Source of the DNA: Achaetomiella virescens
Lineage: Eukaryota; Ascomycota; Sordariomycetes; Sordariales; Chaetomiaceae
Assembly (NCBI GenBank): GCA_031001845.1
Contig: JARNGD010000120.1
Coordinates: 1-64,000, forward strand
DNA: 64,000 nt
Direction of reading: 5' to 3'
Shown: positions 54,021 through 64,000 of the stretch, in pieces
Position numbering within the stretch: the stretch's first letter is position 1
Layout of the letters: every line of letters begins with the position of its first letter
Notes under the pieces: model-generated
Told to the model about the DNA's origin: nothing
Databases searched by the model: none
The model's input: the letters and a program-made list of their open reading frames with translations, nothing else
Translations under genes and position numbers: made by a program

Positions 54021-56771
54021 ATGCTCGGGCGCAAGTTGGCTGGGAGCGCCAGCTTTGTCTGCCTGAGATGCCGACTCCAGCTGGCTGGGGCCCCTAAACG
54101 CGTGTCGTTTCCCGCCGTCACCTACTCGTCGGCCCTGCGCAGTACCGGACGATATCTCGCTTCTCACTCCGGTCTCCCTGGCGCCGACGATCCCAATGGA
54201 TGGCCCGACGACGGTGCGAGCGCCGAACCAAGCTCCTCGACCGATCCCTACTCCAGCGCTGAGTCCAAGGATTGGGTAGACAGCCGCAGCGAAGGCATTG
54301 GGGCCTCCCGATCACCGCCCCTGTCGCGGAAGCGCACATACAAGTCCCGGGGCCACCTTGTGGCGCCGGAACCAGAGGGCCTCTCTATCAACATCTTGGG
54401 CAAGCCCGGCTCCGCCATCGTTCTGCGGGAGAAGCGTCGGGTAGACAAGAAGCCCCGATTCCCACGCCTGACGCCTGATAATGACCGCGAAAATGACCCG
54501 GTCGACACTGCGAGCCTGCTGGCCGTCGCAAGCGCCGACCCAGCGTCCGACGATGTCTTGCTCAATATCCACGAGTTGAAGCCGAGAGAGACGTCGATCC
54601 TCACCGACAAAGAGTTTAGAAAAACTCAAGGATACCCTCGTCGGGGGCTTCACCAGCACTCAGTTAACGCTCTATATAAGGGATCACCAGGAGGCACAAC
54701 GGCTTGGACAAGAAGGGGCGCGTGCCGCCGAAGATGCTCCCTGGGTGCTGGAACGCCAGCCTTGGGCGCCCATCGTCCCGAACGCACTGCAGGATGTCGA
54801 GCCGCACCTTCAGGGATACATCTCCCGTAGCATGGCCCCGAAAGAGAGGCTTGCGATCCGCTTGATGCGCGAATGCTGGGATGTCTCCAATCAGAAGATT
54901 CTCGACAAAGATGGCTATGCCAGCCTGCGGCTCCGCGATGTCGAATTCTCCCTTTTGACACGTATGTGAGACCGCCACCCACCAGTTGGGTTGACCCGAG
55001 CTAAACGTTTCTTTCGTGTCCAGTTGGCAACAGAAGATGGCTTGAAGGAACACCCAGGACTATCCTGGCACATGTCAAGGAAGTCAAGTTGACCCGCGAA
55101 AATCGAGTGCTCTCCGTCGTCGCGCCCAAGCACGCGGCCGATTCGATTCTCGCACGAGTCCACAACATCCTGTTGAGCGCCAGGACTGTCGAGTTTGCTG
55201 CTGATCTCGTTTCCCCCGAGGCTCTTGAGCGTAAAGTTTTGGAGGAAGTCGGGCGCGCGTCGAACACAGTCACTCGTCTTGATCCGTCAGGCAAGAATGT
55301 ACCAAAACCCATGCGTCCTGATATTGAGGAAGGAGACTGACACATTGCCCCATCGCAGGTCGTGGTCACCTGGATTCATAAGGCCGAGCGGAATGAGAAC
55401 TGGGAGAACGCAGCAGATATTGTCTTGCGATTCTTGCGCGATGCATACGGACCCCGGGCCCGTTTGTCCTCCGGCATGCATCGTATCAAGCGATCCCACC
55501 AACGGAGGGCAGTACTTCCCTGTCCTCAATAGCAGTGAGAAACTGCCTTGGCAGGCCCGATCTACGAATTGGGAGAGGTGGACAGAGGCCTTATCGAAGA
55601 TGCGATCCACCTCCGACACTCAAGGACCACTCATACCTACCGAGGCTCTTACCTTGCCCCTAGACTCTGGCCTGCCAACCCAGGGGCCCAAGACCTTGTC
55701 AAGCACCATGCCGGGATGGTCTTCCGAACCGATCACCGCCACGAAGGCCGTTTTTGGGCATGTTGTATTTGCCCAGCAAAAACAGTCTTCCTCTTCTTCG
55801 CCCATTGTATCCTAAACTCTGAACCCGCCCGGCAACCGGACGCCTTCCGGGACCGGACGTTTATCCCTGTGCTTCCAGCCCTAGGCAGCCTCGCCCTTAC
55901 CAACAACCTCAAGGAGGTGGGACTCTGGCACTCGACAGTCGTGATCCGCTTTGCGCCGTCACCAGACCTTCCCCCGGAGCTCGTCGCCTCAGCGCCCGAC
56001 CTCGAACTCCACATGGACGCCGACCATCAGGAGGTCAAGAGCCTAATCTCCCTGCGTGCCATCCAGCAGACCCACACCAGCGACGTCCTCTTCCCCGCCG
56101 CCCCGGCCGACGCACAGCTGGTCCAGCAGCGCTACTTCACCCTCCCAGGAACCAGCATCGAGCATCACGTCCCGTCCCTCCTCACATTCCTGTCCCGATC
56201 TGACCTGCGCCCGCACCACGCCAAAATTAGCACGCCCGCACGGGTTTCGGGCGTGCGCCTCCCGCGTCGGTTCCTCGCGTCAGCCAAAGTCATCAACAAC
56301 AACAACAAAAACACCGACTCCTCCACATCCACCCCGGCCGACGCAGACCCAGCTGCCGACGACGCAATCCAGCTCGACTACGCCTCGCTTGGATCGAGAT
56401 CCAGCGCACGGTAGCAGCCGAGTACGAAGGGCTCAAACTCCGCTACCGCAGCATCCAGGGCGGGCAGCACAGTGGCGAGCGCGCCGAGCTGTCTCTGGAG
56501 GCGGTGCGCGTCGAGCCGACCCCGGAGTCGCTCCTCCAGGCGGAGGAGGAAAAAGTCGGATCTGTACCAGATCGTTGACGAGGACGACTTCCGCCAACAG
56601 CTGGGCCCGAAGGGCCCAAAGTTTGTTACGCATCACCTGAACACCGGCGAGACTGCGGATTCTCAACTCTCCAAGTCAGCAAGACCTGTGGAGGTGGAAG
56701 AGTTCATACGGGTCGCGTCTGGCATTGTAAACGAGACGGGTGGGTTTAAGTGGCATGCGAAGCGATCATAA
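54021..56771 (+). CDS. SLS1: Sls1-like mitochondrial inner-membrane regulator of gene expression
   Basis: Sls1-type proteins are bound to the mitochondrial inner membrane and couple mitochondrial transcription and translation. The start at 54021 gives MLGRKLAGSASFVCLRCRLQ, a basic amphipathic presequence. A Ser-rich segment leads to GLSINILGKPGSAIVLREKR and DVLLNIHELKPRETSILTD. A frame change near 54625 continues LVGGFTSTQLTLYIRDHQEA. PWVLERQPWAPIVPNALQDV and PKERLAIRLMRECWDV precede the intron 54962-55023. Next come LGNRRWLEGTPRTILAHVKE and VVAPKHAADSILARVHNILL. A later block reads FRDRTFIPVLPALGSLALTN and LWHSTVVIRFAPSPD, characteristic of the Sls1 C-terminal region. It ends GGFKWHAKRS at 56771. 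Frame changes occur near 55310, 55530, 55810, 56390 and 56560. The protein is about 850 residues after allowing for these. There is a poly-Asn/Lys patch near 56300. Confidence 0.85.
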
Positions 56772-57301
56772 TGTCAAGATATATATGTACAGTACTTGTA
56801 GGATAGACTCGGCCAACGTATGAACAGAAGTCATAGGCGGCCCAAGCCATGTTGGAGATCCCGTTCACAAAATGATCGACTCAGAGAATGAGGACGGTTT
56901 GGTTGACTGGGGGAATTTAAGCTGGACAAAAGTTAAGGTCGTCAACGGAAACAGTGTGGCAAGTGGCCATACGGGTTACAAAGTATCATCGTGTGACCAT
57001 GCCAAGTCAGACAGAGGTACCATCTCTTCACACTGGAACCGCAAGAGAAAACAACCGTTGGGAATCATGATCTTCGTTAATCACTTCTAAGAGACTCTAT
57101 TTTGTACATAAGCACATGGCGAGCAGTTTTGATCGGCGAAAATCCCAACCATTCCCTTCCCATGTGCCCCGAAGACAAAACGGCCGAAATGCTCATGCCA
57201 ATCGTAGCATCGCGCAATGATGCGCGACGCGATCGCTCGTGCGAGCCAGACGGCCCCGAATCTCTGAAGTGAGTTTTTTGTTTGCTGCAGGCAGAAACAG
57301 T
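56772..57301. other. Convergent intergenic region
   Basis: 3' flanks of SLS1 (plus) and EF-1alpha (minus). A 72-codon open frame at 56872-57090 has no recognisable content. Confidence 0.5.
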
Positions 57302-59245
57302 TTATTTCTTGGCAGCCTTGGCGGCGGACTTGGTGACCTTGCCGGCACCACCGACGGCCTTCTCGACCTTCTTGATGACACCGACAGCGACGGTCTGACG
57401 CATGTCACGGACGGCGAAAACGACCAAGAGGAGGGTACTCGGTGAAGGACTCCACGCACATGGGCTTGGAGGGAACCATCTTGACGATGGCGGCATCACC
57501 AGACTTGATGAACTTGGGGTTCTCCTCAAACGGCCTTGCCGGTACGGCGGTCGATCTTCTGCAGGAGCTCAGCGAACTTGCAGGCGATGTGGGCAGTGTG
57601 GCAGTCGAGGACAGGGGCGTAGCCAGCGCCGACCTGGCAGGGGTGGTTGAGAACGATGACCTGGGCCTCGAAGGAAGCGGCGCCAGCAGGGGGGTCGTTC
57701 TTGGAGTCACCGCAGACGTTGCCACGGCGGATATCCTTGACGGAAACGTTCTTCACGTTGAAGCCGACGTTGTCGCCGGAAACACCCTCAGCGAGCTGCT
57801 CGTGGTGCATCTCGACGGATTGACTTCAGTGGTGACGTTCGAGGGAGCGAAGGTGACGACCATGCCGGGCTTGAGGACACCAGTCTCGATACGGCCGACG
57901 GGGACAGTGCCGATACCGCCAATCTTGTACACGTCCTGGAGGGGAAGACGGAGGGGCTTGTCGGTGGGACGCTTGGGAGGCTCAATCGAGTCGATGGCCT
58001 CAAGGAGGGTCTTGCCGGTGGCCTTGCCACCCTTGACCTCCTTCTCCAGCCCTTGTACCAGGGAGCGTTGGTGGTGGGCTCGAGCATGTTGTCGCCGTGG
58101 AAGCCGGAGATGGGGACGAAGGCAACGGTCTTGGGGTTGTAGCCGACCTTCTTGATGAAGTTGGAGGTCTCCTTGATGATCTCGTTGAAACGGGCCTCAG
58201 ACCACTGGGTGGTGTCCATCTTGTTGATGGCGACGATGAGCTGCTTGACACCGAGGGTGTAGGCGAGCAGAGCGTGCTCACGAGTCTGGCCATCCTTGGA
58301 GATACCAGCCTCGAACTCACCAGTACCGGCGGCAATGATGAGAATGGCGCAGTCGGCCTGCGAGGTACCAGTGATCATGTTCTTGATGAAGTCACGATGG
58401 CCGGGGGCATCTGTGGGGCATGAGAGTTAGCAGGGGTGCAGCAGGAGGAAGCCGGAAGCTGAAACGTACCAATGACGGTGACATAGTACTTGGGGGTCTC
58501 GAACTTCCAGAGGGCGATATCGATGGTGATACCACGCTCACGCTCGGCCTTGAGCTTGTCAAGAACCCACGCATACTTGAAGGAGCCCTTGCCGAGCTCA
58601 GCGGCTTCCTGTTGTCGCCTGTCAGCCTTGTCCTTGGCATGATGTCTCGCGACAGTTGGCGGGGTAAGGGCAGGAGGGCAAGTGGGCCCGTGCTCGAAAA
58701 TTTTTTGCTTATCTGCATGGGTTTGTGTGCCCCTCCCCCGCTTTGATAAGGGAGGGGTAGCCACAAAGGCAGAAGCCAAAAAAAAAGTCGAAGGGCAGAA
58801 AATGACGTGGGAAGGGGAATTATGGTGAGAATGCCCAAAGAAAATTGGAGTGATAGGGGAAGACGGATATTGGCGCGAAGGAAACTGACCTTCTCGAACT
58901 TCTCAATGGTACGCTTGTCGATACCACCGCACTTGTAAATGAGATGGCCGGTCTAAGAAGCTGTCAGCTATATATCCGATGACCAGCGCCTAGTCGCGCA
59001 TGCAGAAAGGGTCGTCGGGGTACTTACAGTCGTAGACTTGCCGGAGTCGACGTGGCTGGGGTGCTACAAGTCAGCGACTGACAGCAGACCAAACACCGAC
59101 TGAAGATAGACAAACCCGATGACGACGACGTTGATGTGGGTCTTCTCCTCCTTGCTATTGATGGAAGTTAGCGCTGTTCCTGTGAAATTGATGCCATCGC
59201 GGCGGTCGGCCAGGCGACCACGTCGGAGAGCGCGACTTACCCCAT
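57302..59245 (-). CDS. tef1: Translation elongation factor EF-1alpha
   Basis: GTPase that delivers aminoacyl-tRNA to the ribosome. Exon 1 is only ATGGG, start 59245. After the first intron comes KEEKTHINVVVIG; the next exon supplies HVDSGKSTT, then a fourth TGHLIYKCGGIDKRTIEKFE, and a fifth starts EAAELGKGSFKYAWVLDKLK. The last intron precedes DAPGHRDFIKNMITGTSQAD. GTP motifs GHVDSGKST, DAPGHRD and NKMD are all present. The rest follows the family closely: FNEIIKETSNFIKKVGYNPK, PLRLPLQDVYKIGGIGTVPV and RGNVCGDSKNDPPAGAASFE. It ends GKVTKSAAKAAKK, stop 57302-57304. Four one-base errors break the last exon: extra T in the coding strand at about 57417-57420 and 57528-57530, and missing G near 57818-57822 and 58045-58050. 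Five introns crowd the first third, as usual in fungal tef1. The identification is certain. Confidence 0.98.
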
Positions 59246-60461
59246 TTTGACGGTGTTGGTGTTCTGAAGAACGAAACTGGCGACTTGCGCTGATGAAGGC
59301 TAGAAGAAAGGTCAGAGATGATGATTTCTTCGAGACGCTGGCTTGCAAATATGGTACGCACTTATGAAAGTGGCAGGTGATTGCTTGAATCAGGTATGCC
59401 GACGAAGAAGGGAAGAGGGAAAAAGTCGATCAAATTGTGAGGGGGTCGAAGTTTTATGGGCAGTTTGGAGAGGGGCAAGGCGGGCAAGTGGGGCTTCTAC
59501 GCGGGAGCACAACACAAAAACTTCACAAAGGTGGGGCCAGCCCTTCAAAATTCAACCAGCCAATTTTCATGCCGCGCCTTGCCGCCCAGCAGCCCGCGAT
59601 TCAGGCTTCGCATTCGGGCGCGTGTCAAGCAAGATGCACTTAGTCCGCCTTCATTGAACTTGAGTGTCAATGGTCCATTGATTTCCGTCTCGCGATATGA
59701 ATACATATGTCAAAAACAATGCCAATAATGCTGCTTCGGTCTTCTGCCCTCCGTCTGCAGAGCCCAATGTGCCCCTCTCTCAGGTTTGAAACTGCCCTCC
59801 TCGCGGCGTCCAGGCAACGGATAAGCCCCTCCTTTGGACCCCCTCGATGTCTGTCCTCAACCCATCGCCTGGCGCGACCATAGGGCTTTGCATGTCATAC
59901 TGGCAAATAAGTGGGACTTGCTGCAAAAAAGCGGCGGTCCCTTGGTTAGGCATTCATTGGTTTCCAGCCCAACCTCGACGATGCGACAATGTTGGACGGA
60001 TCTGGGGACTTACGGCGTGACTCAAATCCTGGACATCGCAATTTTGCCTCGCAGTTCTTGAAGCTTGGCTCCATCCTGTGGCACCAAGATTTGATCCGGT
60101 GACGCCGTGGTCATGGATCGTCGCTTCTCATCATCAAACGCCACAGTAGGAGATCGATTCGTTCGATGTTTGCCGCGGGAGGCAGCTCAACCCCATGTGA
60201 GATGTGGCGAGGCCGTCCATTTTTTGCCCAGGTCCAACCTCCAATTCGTCAGAGTGGACCTGACAGCCGCGCGGATTCAAGTCTTTCCGTACACCTTCAC
60301 GCCACCGACATACGGCTGAAAATTGACAATGCCGGCCAAGCTCGGAGGAGAATCTGCGCTCCTTTGTTGTAAGTTCCTCACTGGTCTGGTGGCCAATCGT
60401 GGGCGGGTGAGACATATTGAACTTCGAAGTTGGAGGCGGCGCCAGCGACGCGCGAGAGACT

Positions 60462-60472
60462 GGGTTAGGGTT
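60462..60472 (+). promoter_or_regulatory. Telomere-like box upstream of EF-1alpha
   Basis: GGGTTAGGGTT, two telomere-type units in tandem, about 1.2 kb upstream of the EF-1alpha start. Telobox factors bind promoters of translation genes in other eukaryotes; function here is inferred. Confidence 0.3.
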
Positions 60473-61252
60473 GGCCGAAGAGTATCCTCTCCTCAACTGT
60501 TCCAAGTGTCGGGGCTCATGCCAAGCCTCGGGAAAGACCCAAGCCTTTCGAACGTTCGGGGTCCTCCACCCCATCCAGGGAACCGTCGCGTCGGTGCTGC
60601 CAAAGCATGCCCGTCCCAGAGAGAACTGTTCCCACCATTCGGAACAAGGGTCCCAGGCCCATATCTCGCTCCTCGAATCTGCCTTCCCATGAGTAGCGTA
60701 CGGCACGGAGTTCGGCCGAACTCATGCTGACTCGAGACTTCGACCTGCTCTCGTCGACATCTTCTTCCTGAAGGGCAACCGACACTTATACGCGAGCGAT
60801 CAACGGAAAGAACAGCTTGGGGGAACCGGAGCATCTGCCAGCTTGTTCATGCCAGGCCCGACCCGGATCCACAACGAAACAGAACCGTTACCTTGATGGA
60901 CAAGAGCAGGGAGCTAGCCGAGTGGCACAAGAGGCAGAGTGGGCTCGCTGGGCTGAGAACATGGAGGAGGAGCACATCTTATGGATGAGAATTCCCGCTG
61001 AAACCCTTGCTTGCGCCTAGCCGGAGGACCGGGATATTTGTGCGGCATCCCATGCGGCCTTTCTCTGGCACCTCTCCATTCCATGGTCCAGTTCAATGGA
61101 AGCACAATGCAACAGGGGCTCATCCAACCCGCCCTGGGACTCGGTTATATGCCCGTAGCTTGGCTTCAGTACGCTTCCATTTGCAATGCCTTGGATGGTT
61201 CCTCGCTGGATCTTACCTGAAGAAGGGAATGCGGACAAAGATATCCCTATGT

Positions 61253-61276
61253 CCATCTGTCCATCTGTCCATCTGT
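61253..61276 (+). repeat. Three tandem copies of TCCATCTG
   Basis: Exact copies at 61253-61260, 61261-61268 and 61269-61276. Confidence 0.9.
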
Positions 61277-61771
61277 CACACCTCATGCCTGTTCTTGCTG
61301 GGCAACCATCACAAGATGAAAGGAGCTTATGATTGTCTTCTGAGTCTCACCGGATGTGTCATAGTTCTGTTCTGCCATGACCATTGCTAGGAAATCGCCA
61401 ATATTCTGATGGAGTCTCAGATGTCTTGATGTTTCTAATTCAGTACCACCAACGCATGTTGCGAATGGCCACAAAGGATCTAGGACAATATGTGAGAACC
61501 AATGGTGCGGTGGCCGTTCAAGATCCGATGGGATAATCAATGAGATACCTCGGGATCTTGGTGGCTGTTGAGGTAAATGACTCCGCTGCCAGCATTCCGT
61601 TTGATGGAATGGAGCAAGAAGAGAGCTTGTCGCCGCGGTACCTACCAGATCCTTTGTATCGCATTCAAACAGGCATCTCTTCATGCGAACATTGCGTGGG
61701 CGCTAACCATAGCCAACCATGAGAGAACACAGTAAGGAGAATCAACCTTTTAATTTACGGCGCTCCAAAGC

Positions 61772-63235
61772 TCAAGCAGTGAGCTGCTGGACTTCCTCCT
61801 CGCTAAATCCAAAGAGATGAAGCAAATCCAACAGGCTGTCGCCATTCAGACGGGCGCTAGCTTCCATCTGAACTCTCGGTTTCGCGTTCCATGCAACACC
61901 AAACCAGCAGCAGCCATCATGAGCAAGTCGTTAGCGCCATCGCCCACGGCCACGACCTGTTCCAGCGGGATCCCCTCCTTCTCAGCGATCTCAATCAGAA
62001 GCTCGCGCTTCCGCTCCTTGCCAACGATACGGCCCTTGACCTCACCCGTCAGCTTGCCAGTCGCCTCGTCGATGACCACCTCATTCGCGTGAGCGTAATC
62101 AATGCCCAGCTCGCCGGCGAGCCAGCTGGTAAGAGGCAGGAAGCCACCCGACAACACCGCCGTCTTAACGCCTAGCCGCTTCAGCGCCCGCAGAAGAGGT
62201 CGTACACCGTTGGTAACTCCAGCACGGGGCGGAGCTCATGGAAGATGTCACCCGACAACCCCGTTAGCAGCTTGACACGCTCGCGGAACGCCGAGTCGAA
62301 TTCGAGCTCACCAACATGGCGCGGTGGGTAATGTCAGCGACGCGGGCAGCAAGGTCAGGCGGGTCTTTGATGGTGGCAGCCAAGAGGTCGATCACCTCCT
62401 GGGTAATGAGGGTGCTGTCCATGTCAAAGACTACCAGACGGGGGTACCGACGCCAGAGGTCGTCCTTCCTCAGTGCTACGTCGACGTTCCATCCCGCTCG
62501 AATCGGTAGATCAACTCATGCTTGCGCAGCTCGGCAAGAGAGAGATAGTCGACGGACGGCGCGGGGGACACGGTCAGCTCGACGACCACGGGTGGTGGTC
62601 TTGCTCGGCGTCAAGCTTGAGGCAGCGGTGAGCCGAGGTGAGGTCGGTTGAGCCAGCTGGGAGCGGGAAGGAGGACATGAGGTGGAGGAAGGATGTGATG
62701 CACATGGGTGAAACGTATGAGCCGTAAAGGTGGTCGAGCGGTTCAGGCTCGGTCGCGGGCGGCTCGAGTGGGAAACTGTCGAGACTGCTGCTCGGGGCCA
62801 TGGTCGGGGGTATGTCAGAATCGGCGGCGCGAAGCGACGGGGACCGGCCCCTCTGCGGCGAAGCGCTCCGTTCGGGGATGGAATCGCATTGGAGATCCTC
62901 GGAGAGGTCGACTTGTAGAAAAGAGTCGCGACAAGCCTGTCGGTGTGGGCGCCGAGCCGTGACGTGCAGTTGGGGTGCGACAACTCGTGGCTCAGGCCGC
63001 TCTCGACGATCTTCGGAGGGTTCTCGGGAGAGGGGATGCCCTTGAATTGGGTGATCTCGCGCGGGGAGATGGAAATCGCCTGGAGATCCTCGACAACGGT
63101 GTCAATTCCATAGTGGCTCTCGGGCTTATGCGGCGGGCGGTACTGTTGATGCTCTCGCAGGAACGAGCTGCTCCGCATGACGGCGGTCATCGAGGGCCGG
63201 CCCGGCCGCGGAGAGGTGGCTGCTTCGTGGGACAT
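61772..63235 (-). CDS. SER2: Phosphoserine phosphatase (SerB type)
   Basis: HAD-family enzyme that hydrolyses O-phosphoserine to serine, the last step of serine synthesis, in the cytosol. The start at 63235 gives MSHEAATSPRPGRPSMTAVM; the long fungal N-terminal extension includes ESHYGIDTVVEDLQAISISP and SRLGAHTDRLVATLFYKSTS. It then reads VSPMCITSFLHLMSSFPLPA and VDYLSLAELRKHELIYRFER. Catalytic motif I is VVFDMDSTLI near 62430, with nucleophile and acid/base Asp. It continues TQEVIDLLAATIKDPPDLAA, ELEFDSAFRERVKLLTGLSG, motif II VLSGGF near 62155 and the lid and core EVKGRIVGKERKRELLIEIA. Motif III/IV is VVAVGDGANDLLMM near 61950. It ends GFSEEEVQQLTA, stop 61772-61774. Frame changes occur near 62800, 62600, 62480, 62320, 62180 and 61900. 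The identification is firm. Confidence 0.95.
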
Positions 63236-64000
63236 GGCGGACAGCCCAAGGGAAACGCGTTGTCTCTGGAACTGGTTGTCGAGCCGTGATGTAGCCTGCC
63301 CACAGGGACTGACACAAGCCGCCGAGCGGAATATCGTTGCGAGATTTGTCCCCGCGTTTCGAGGAGTCTTTCCAAGGCACAAGCACGTCGACCAAGAGGA
63401 GCGCGTACCCCACCTTGGATACAACCCCGCCAAAATGCTTGGCAGCCAGGATGTTACACAGGTTGAGGACGACGACCATGAGGCATGGCCGAGGCCGAGT
63501 CTCAGCACGGCGCGTCTGTAACGATGAAGAAAAGGCAGCTAATTTCGGACTTGCCCTATTTCAGGAGTCGACGTTGTCCGGAGGTCTAACTCTCCAACCG
63601 AAGCCCACGACCACCTATCGGTCGACGAACCATCTGCAACCTTCGCCGGCCGGCCCCGGCACCGACAGCCGCGATCCTCACCGGTAGCCGAGCCGTGTAT
63701 CTCATCAGCTCGCTGAGGATGACCAACGGGTATGGAATAGAGAGTGGCGATGAGGAACGGGTCTGCTGGACCATTGGGGTCTCTTGAATACATAGGGCGC
63801 TTTCCGTATGCGCGGGGCCCAAGAAATGAGAAGCGTCCAAGCCAACGTAGAGACTGAGGCCGGTATTCAGGCTGCTGGGTGCTGCCAGATCTTTTCTCCA
63901 ATGGACTGCCCGTAATAGTCCGTCAGCCCGCACTCGCGACCTCCGTACCGGACCCTGCCTGCCCCTGACTTGACGGTGGAAATCTTGAGAGATGTAGTCC
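63236..64000. other. Right end: promoter of phosphoserine phosphatase, otherwise unassigned
   Basis: Several overlapping open frames of 60-120 codons occur on both strands in this GC-rich sequence. The minus-strand frame at 63586-63933 has protein-like patches (SLYVGLDASHFLGPAH, PLSIPYPLVILSELM) but no recognised family. It may be leader, or part of a gene beyond the edge. Confidence 0.4.

Larger units (their letters stand above)
59246..61771. other. 2.5 kb upstream of EF-1alpha, no gene recognised
   Basis: Contains the EF-1alpha promoter at its left end and the 3' flank of the phosphoserine phosphatase at its right end. A telomere-like motif lies at 60462-60472 and an 8-bp tandem repeat at 61253-61276. 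Open frames of up to 190 codons here (for example minus strand 60134-60706) show no family signal. Confidence 0.5.

Noticed and set aside
1..64000. CRISPR array, rRNA genes, bacterial or viral insert, biosynthetic gene cluster
   Set aside because: No regularly spaced repeats, rRNA, viral genes or grouped biosynthetic enzymes were found; gene content is ordinary fungal housekeeping.

Overview
The window is nuclear DNA of a filamentous ascomycete, most likely a sordariomycete and probably Sordariales. Genes have several short GT..AG introns of about 50-160 bp, and the set includes fungus-specific families: a PalI pH-signalling protein, an AspE-type group 5 septin, a TRP/FLC membrane protein, a fungal ATP sulfurylase with an APS-kinase-like tail, an AP-1-like bZIP factor and an Sls1-type mitochondrial protein. 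The assignment rests on recognised protein families and gene structure; no rRNA, intact tRNA or mitochondrial marker is present.

Layout, left to right. 1-2.75 kb: TRP/FLC membrane protein running off the left edge, then a doubtful gene. 3.4-6.1 kb: large protein of unknown function. 7.3-9.4 kb: ATP sulfurylase. 11.1-14.6 kb: secreted Ser/Thr-rich repeat protein. 16.6-18.0 kb: EI24/Rrt8-like membrane protein. 18.8-20.4 kb: Gdt1-type transporter. 21.2-21.7 kb: a MITE-like inverted-repeat element. 22.0-24.7 kb: Myb/telobox-like protein. 25.4-28.4 kb: coatomer gamma. 29.3-30.7 kb: choline/ethanolamine phosphotransferase. 31.7-33.0 kb: bZIP factor. 35.4-37.0 kb: unknown fungal protein. 37.9-40.1 kb: PalI. 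42.3-44.6 kb: mitochondrial ABC1/UbiB kinase-like protein. 47.0-48.7 kb: AspE septin. 49.7-51.3 kb: Cys-cluster protein. 51.7-52.3 kb: SF3b5. 52.4-53.6 kb: Nse3/MAGE. 54.0-56.8 kb: Sls1. 57.3-59.2 kb: EF-1alpha. 61.8-63.2 kb: phosphoserine phosphatase. The genes are mostly unrelated housekeeping functions (secretory pathway, lipid synthesis, sulfur and serine metabolism, splicing, translation, genome maintenance). I see no biosynthetic cluster and no operon.

The most important property of the sequence is that almost every conserved gene changes reading frame several times, usually by one base and often in a short homopolymer. EF-1alpha alone needs four corrections and coatomer gamma about ten. 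Because these genes are essential, I read this as sequencing or assembly error rather than gene decay. CDS entries below therefore give gene spans with introns and indels included, and no span translates as one clean open frame.

The most interesting non-gene signals are a roughly 0.5 kb inverted-repeat element with 90 percent matching 67-bp arms whose differences are nearly all transitions, a double telomere-like motif just upstream of a telobox-like Myb gene, and a secreted protein built from two repeat families, one of which carries an N-glycosylation sequon in every unit.
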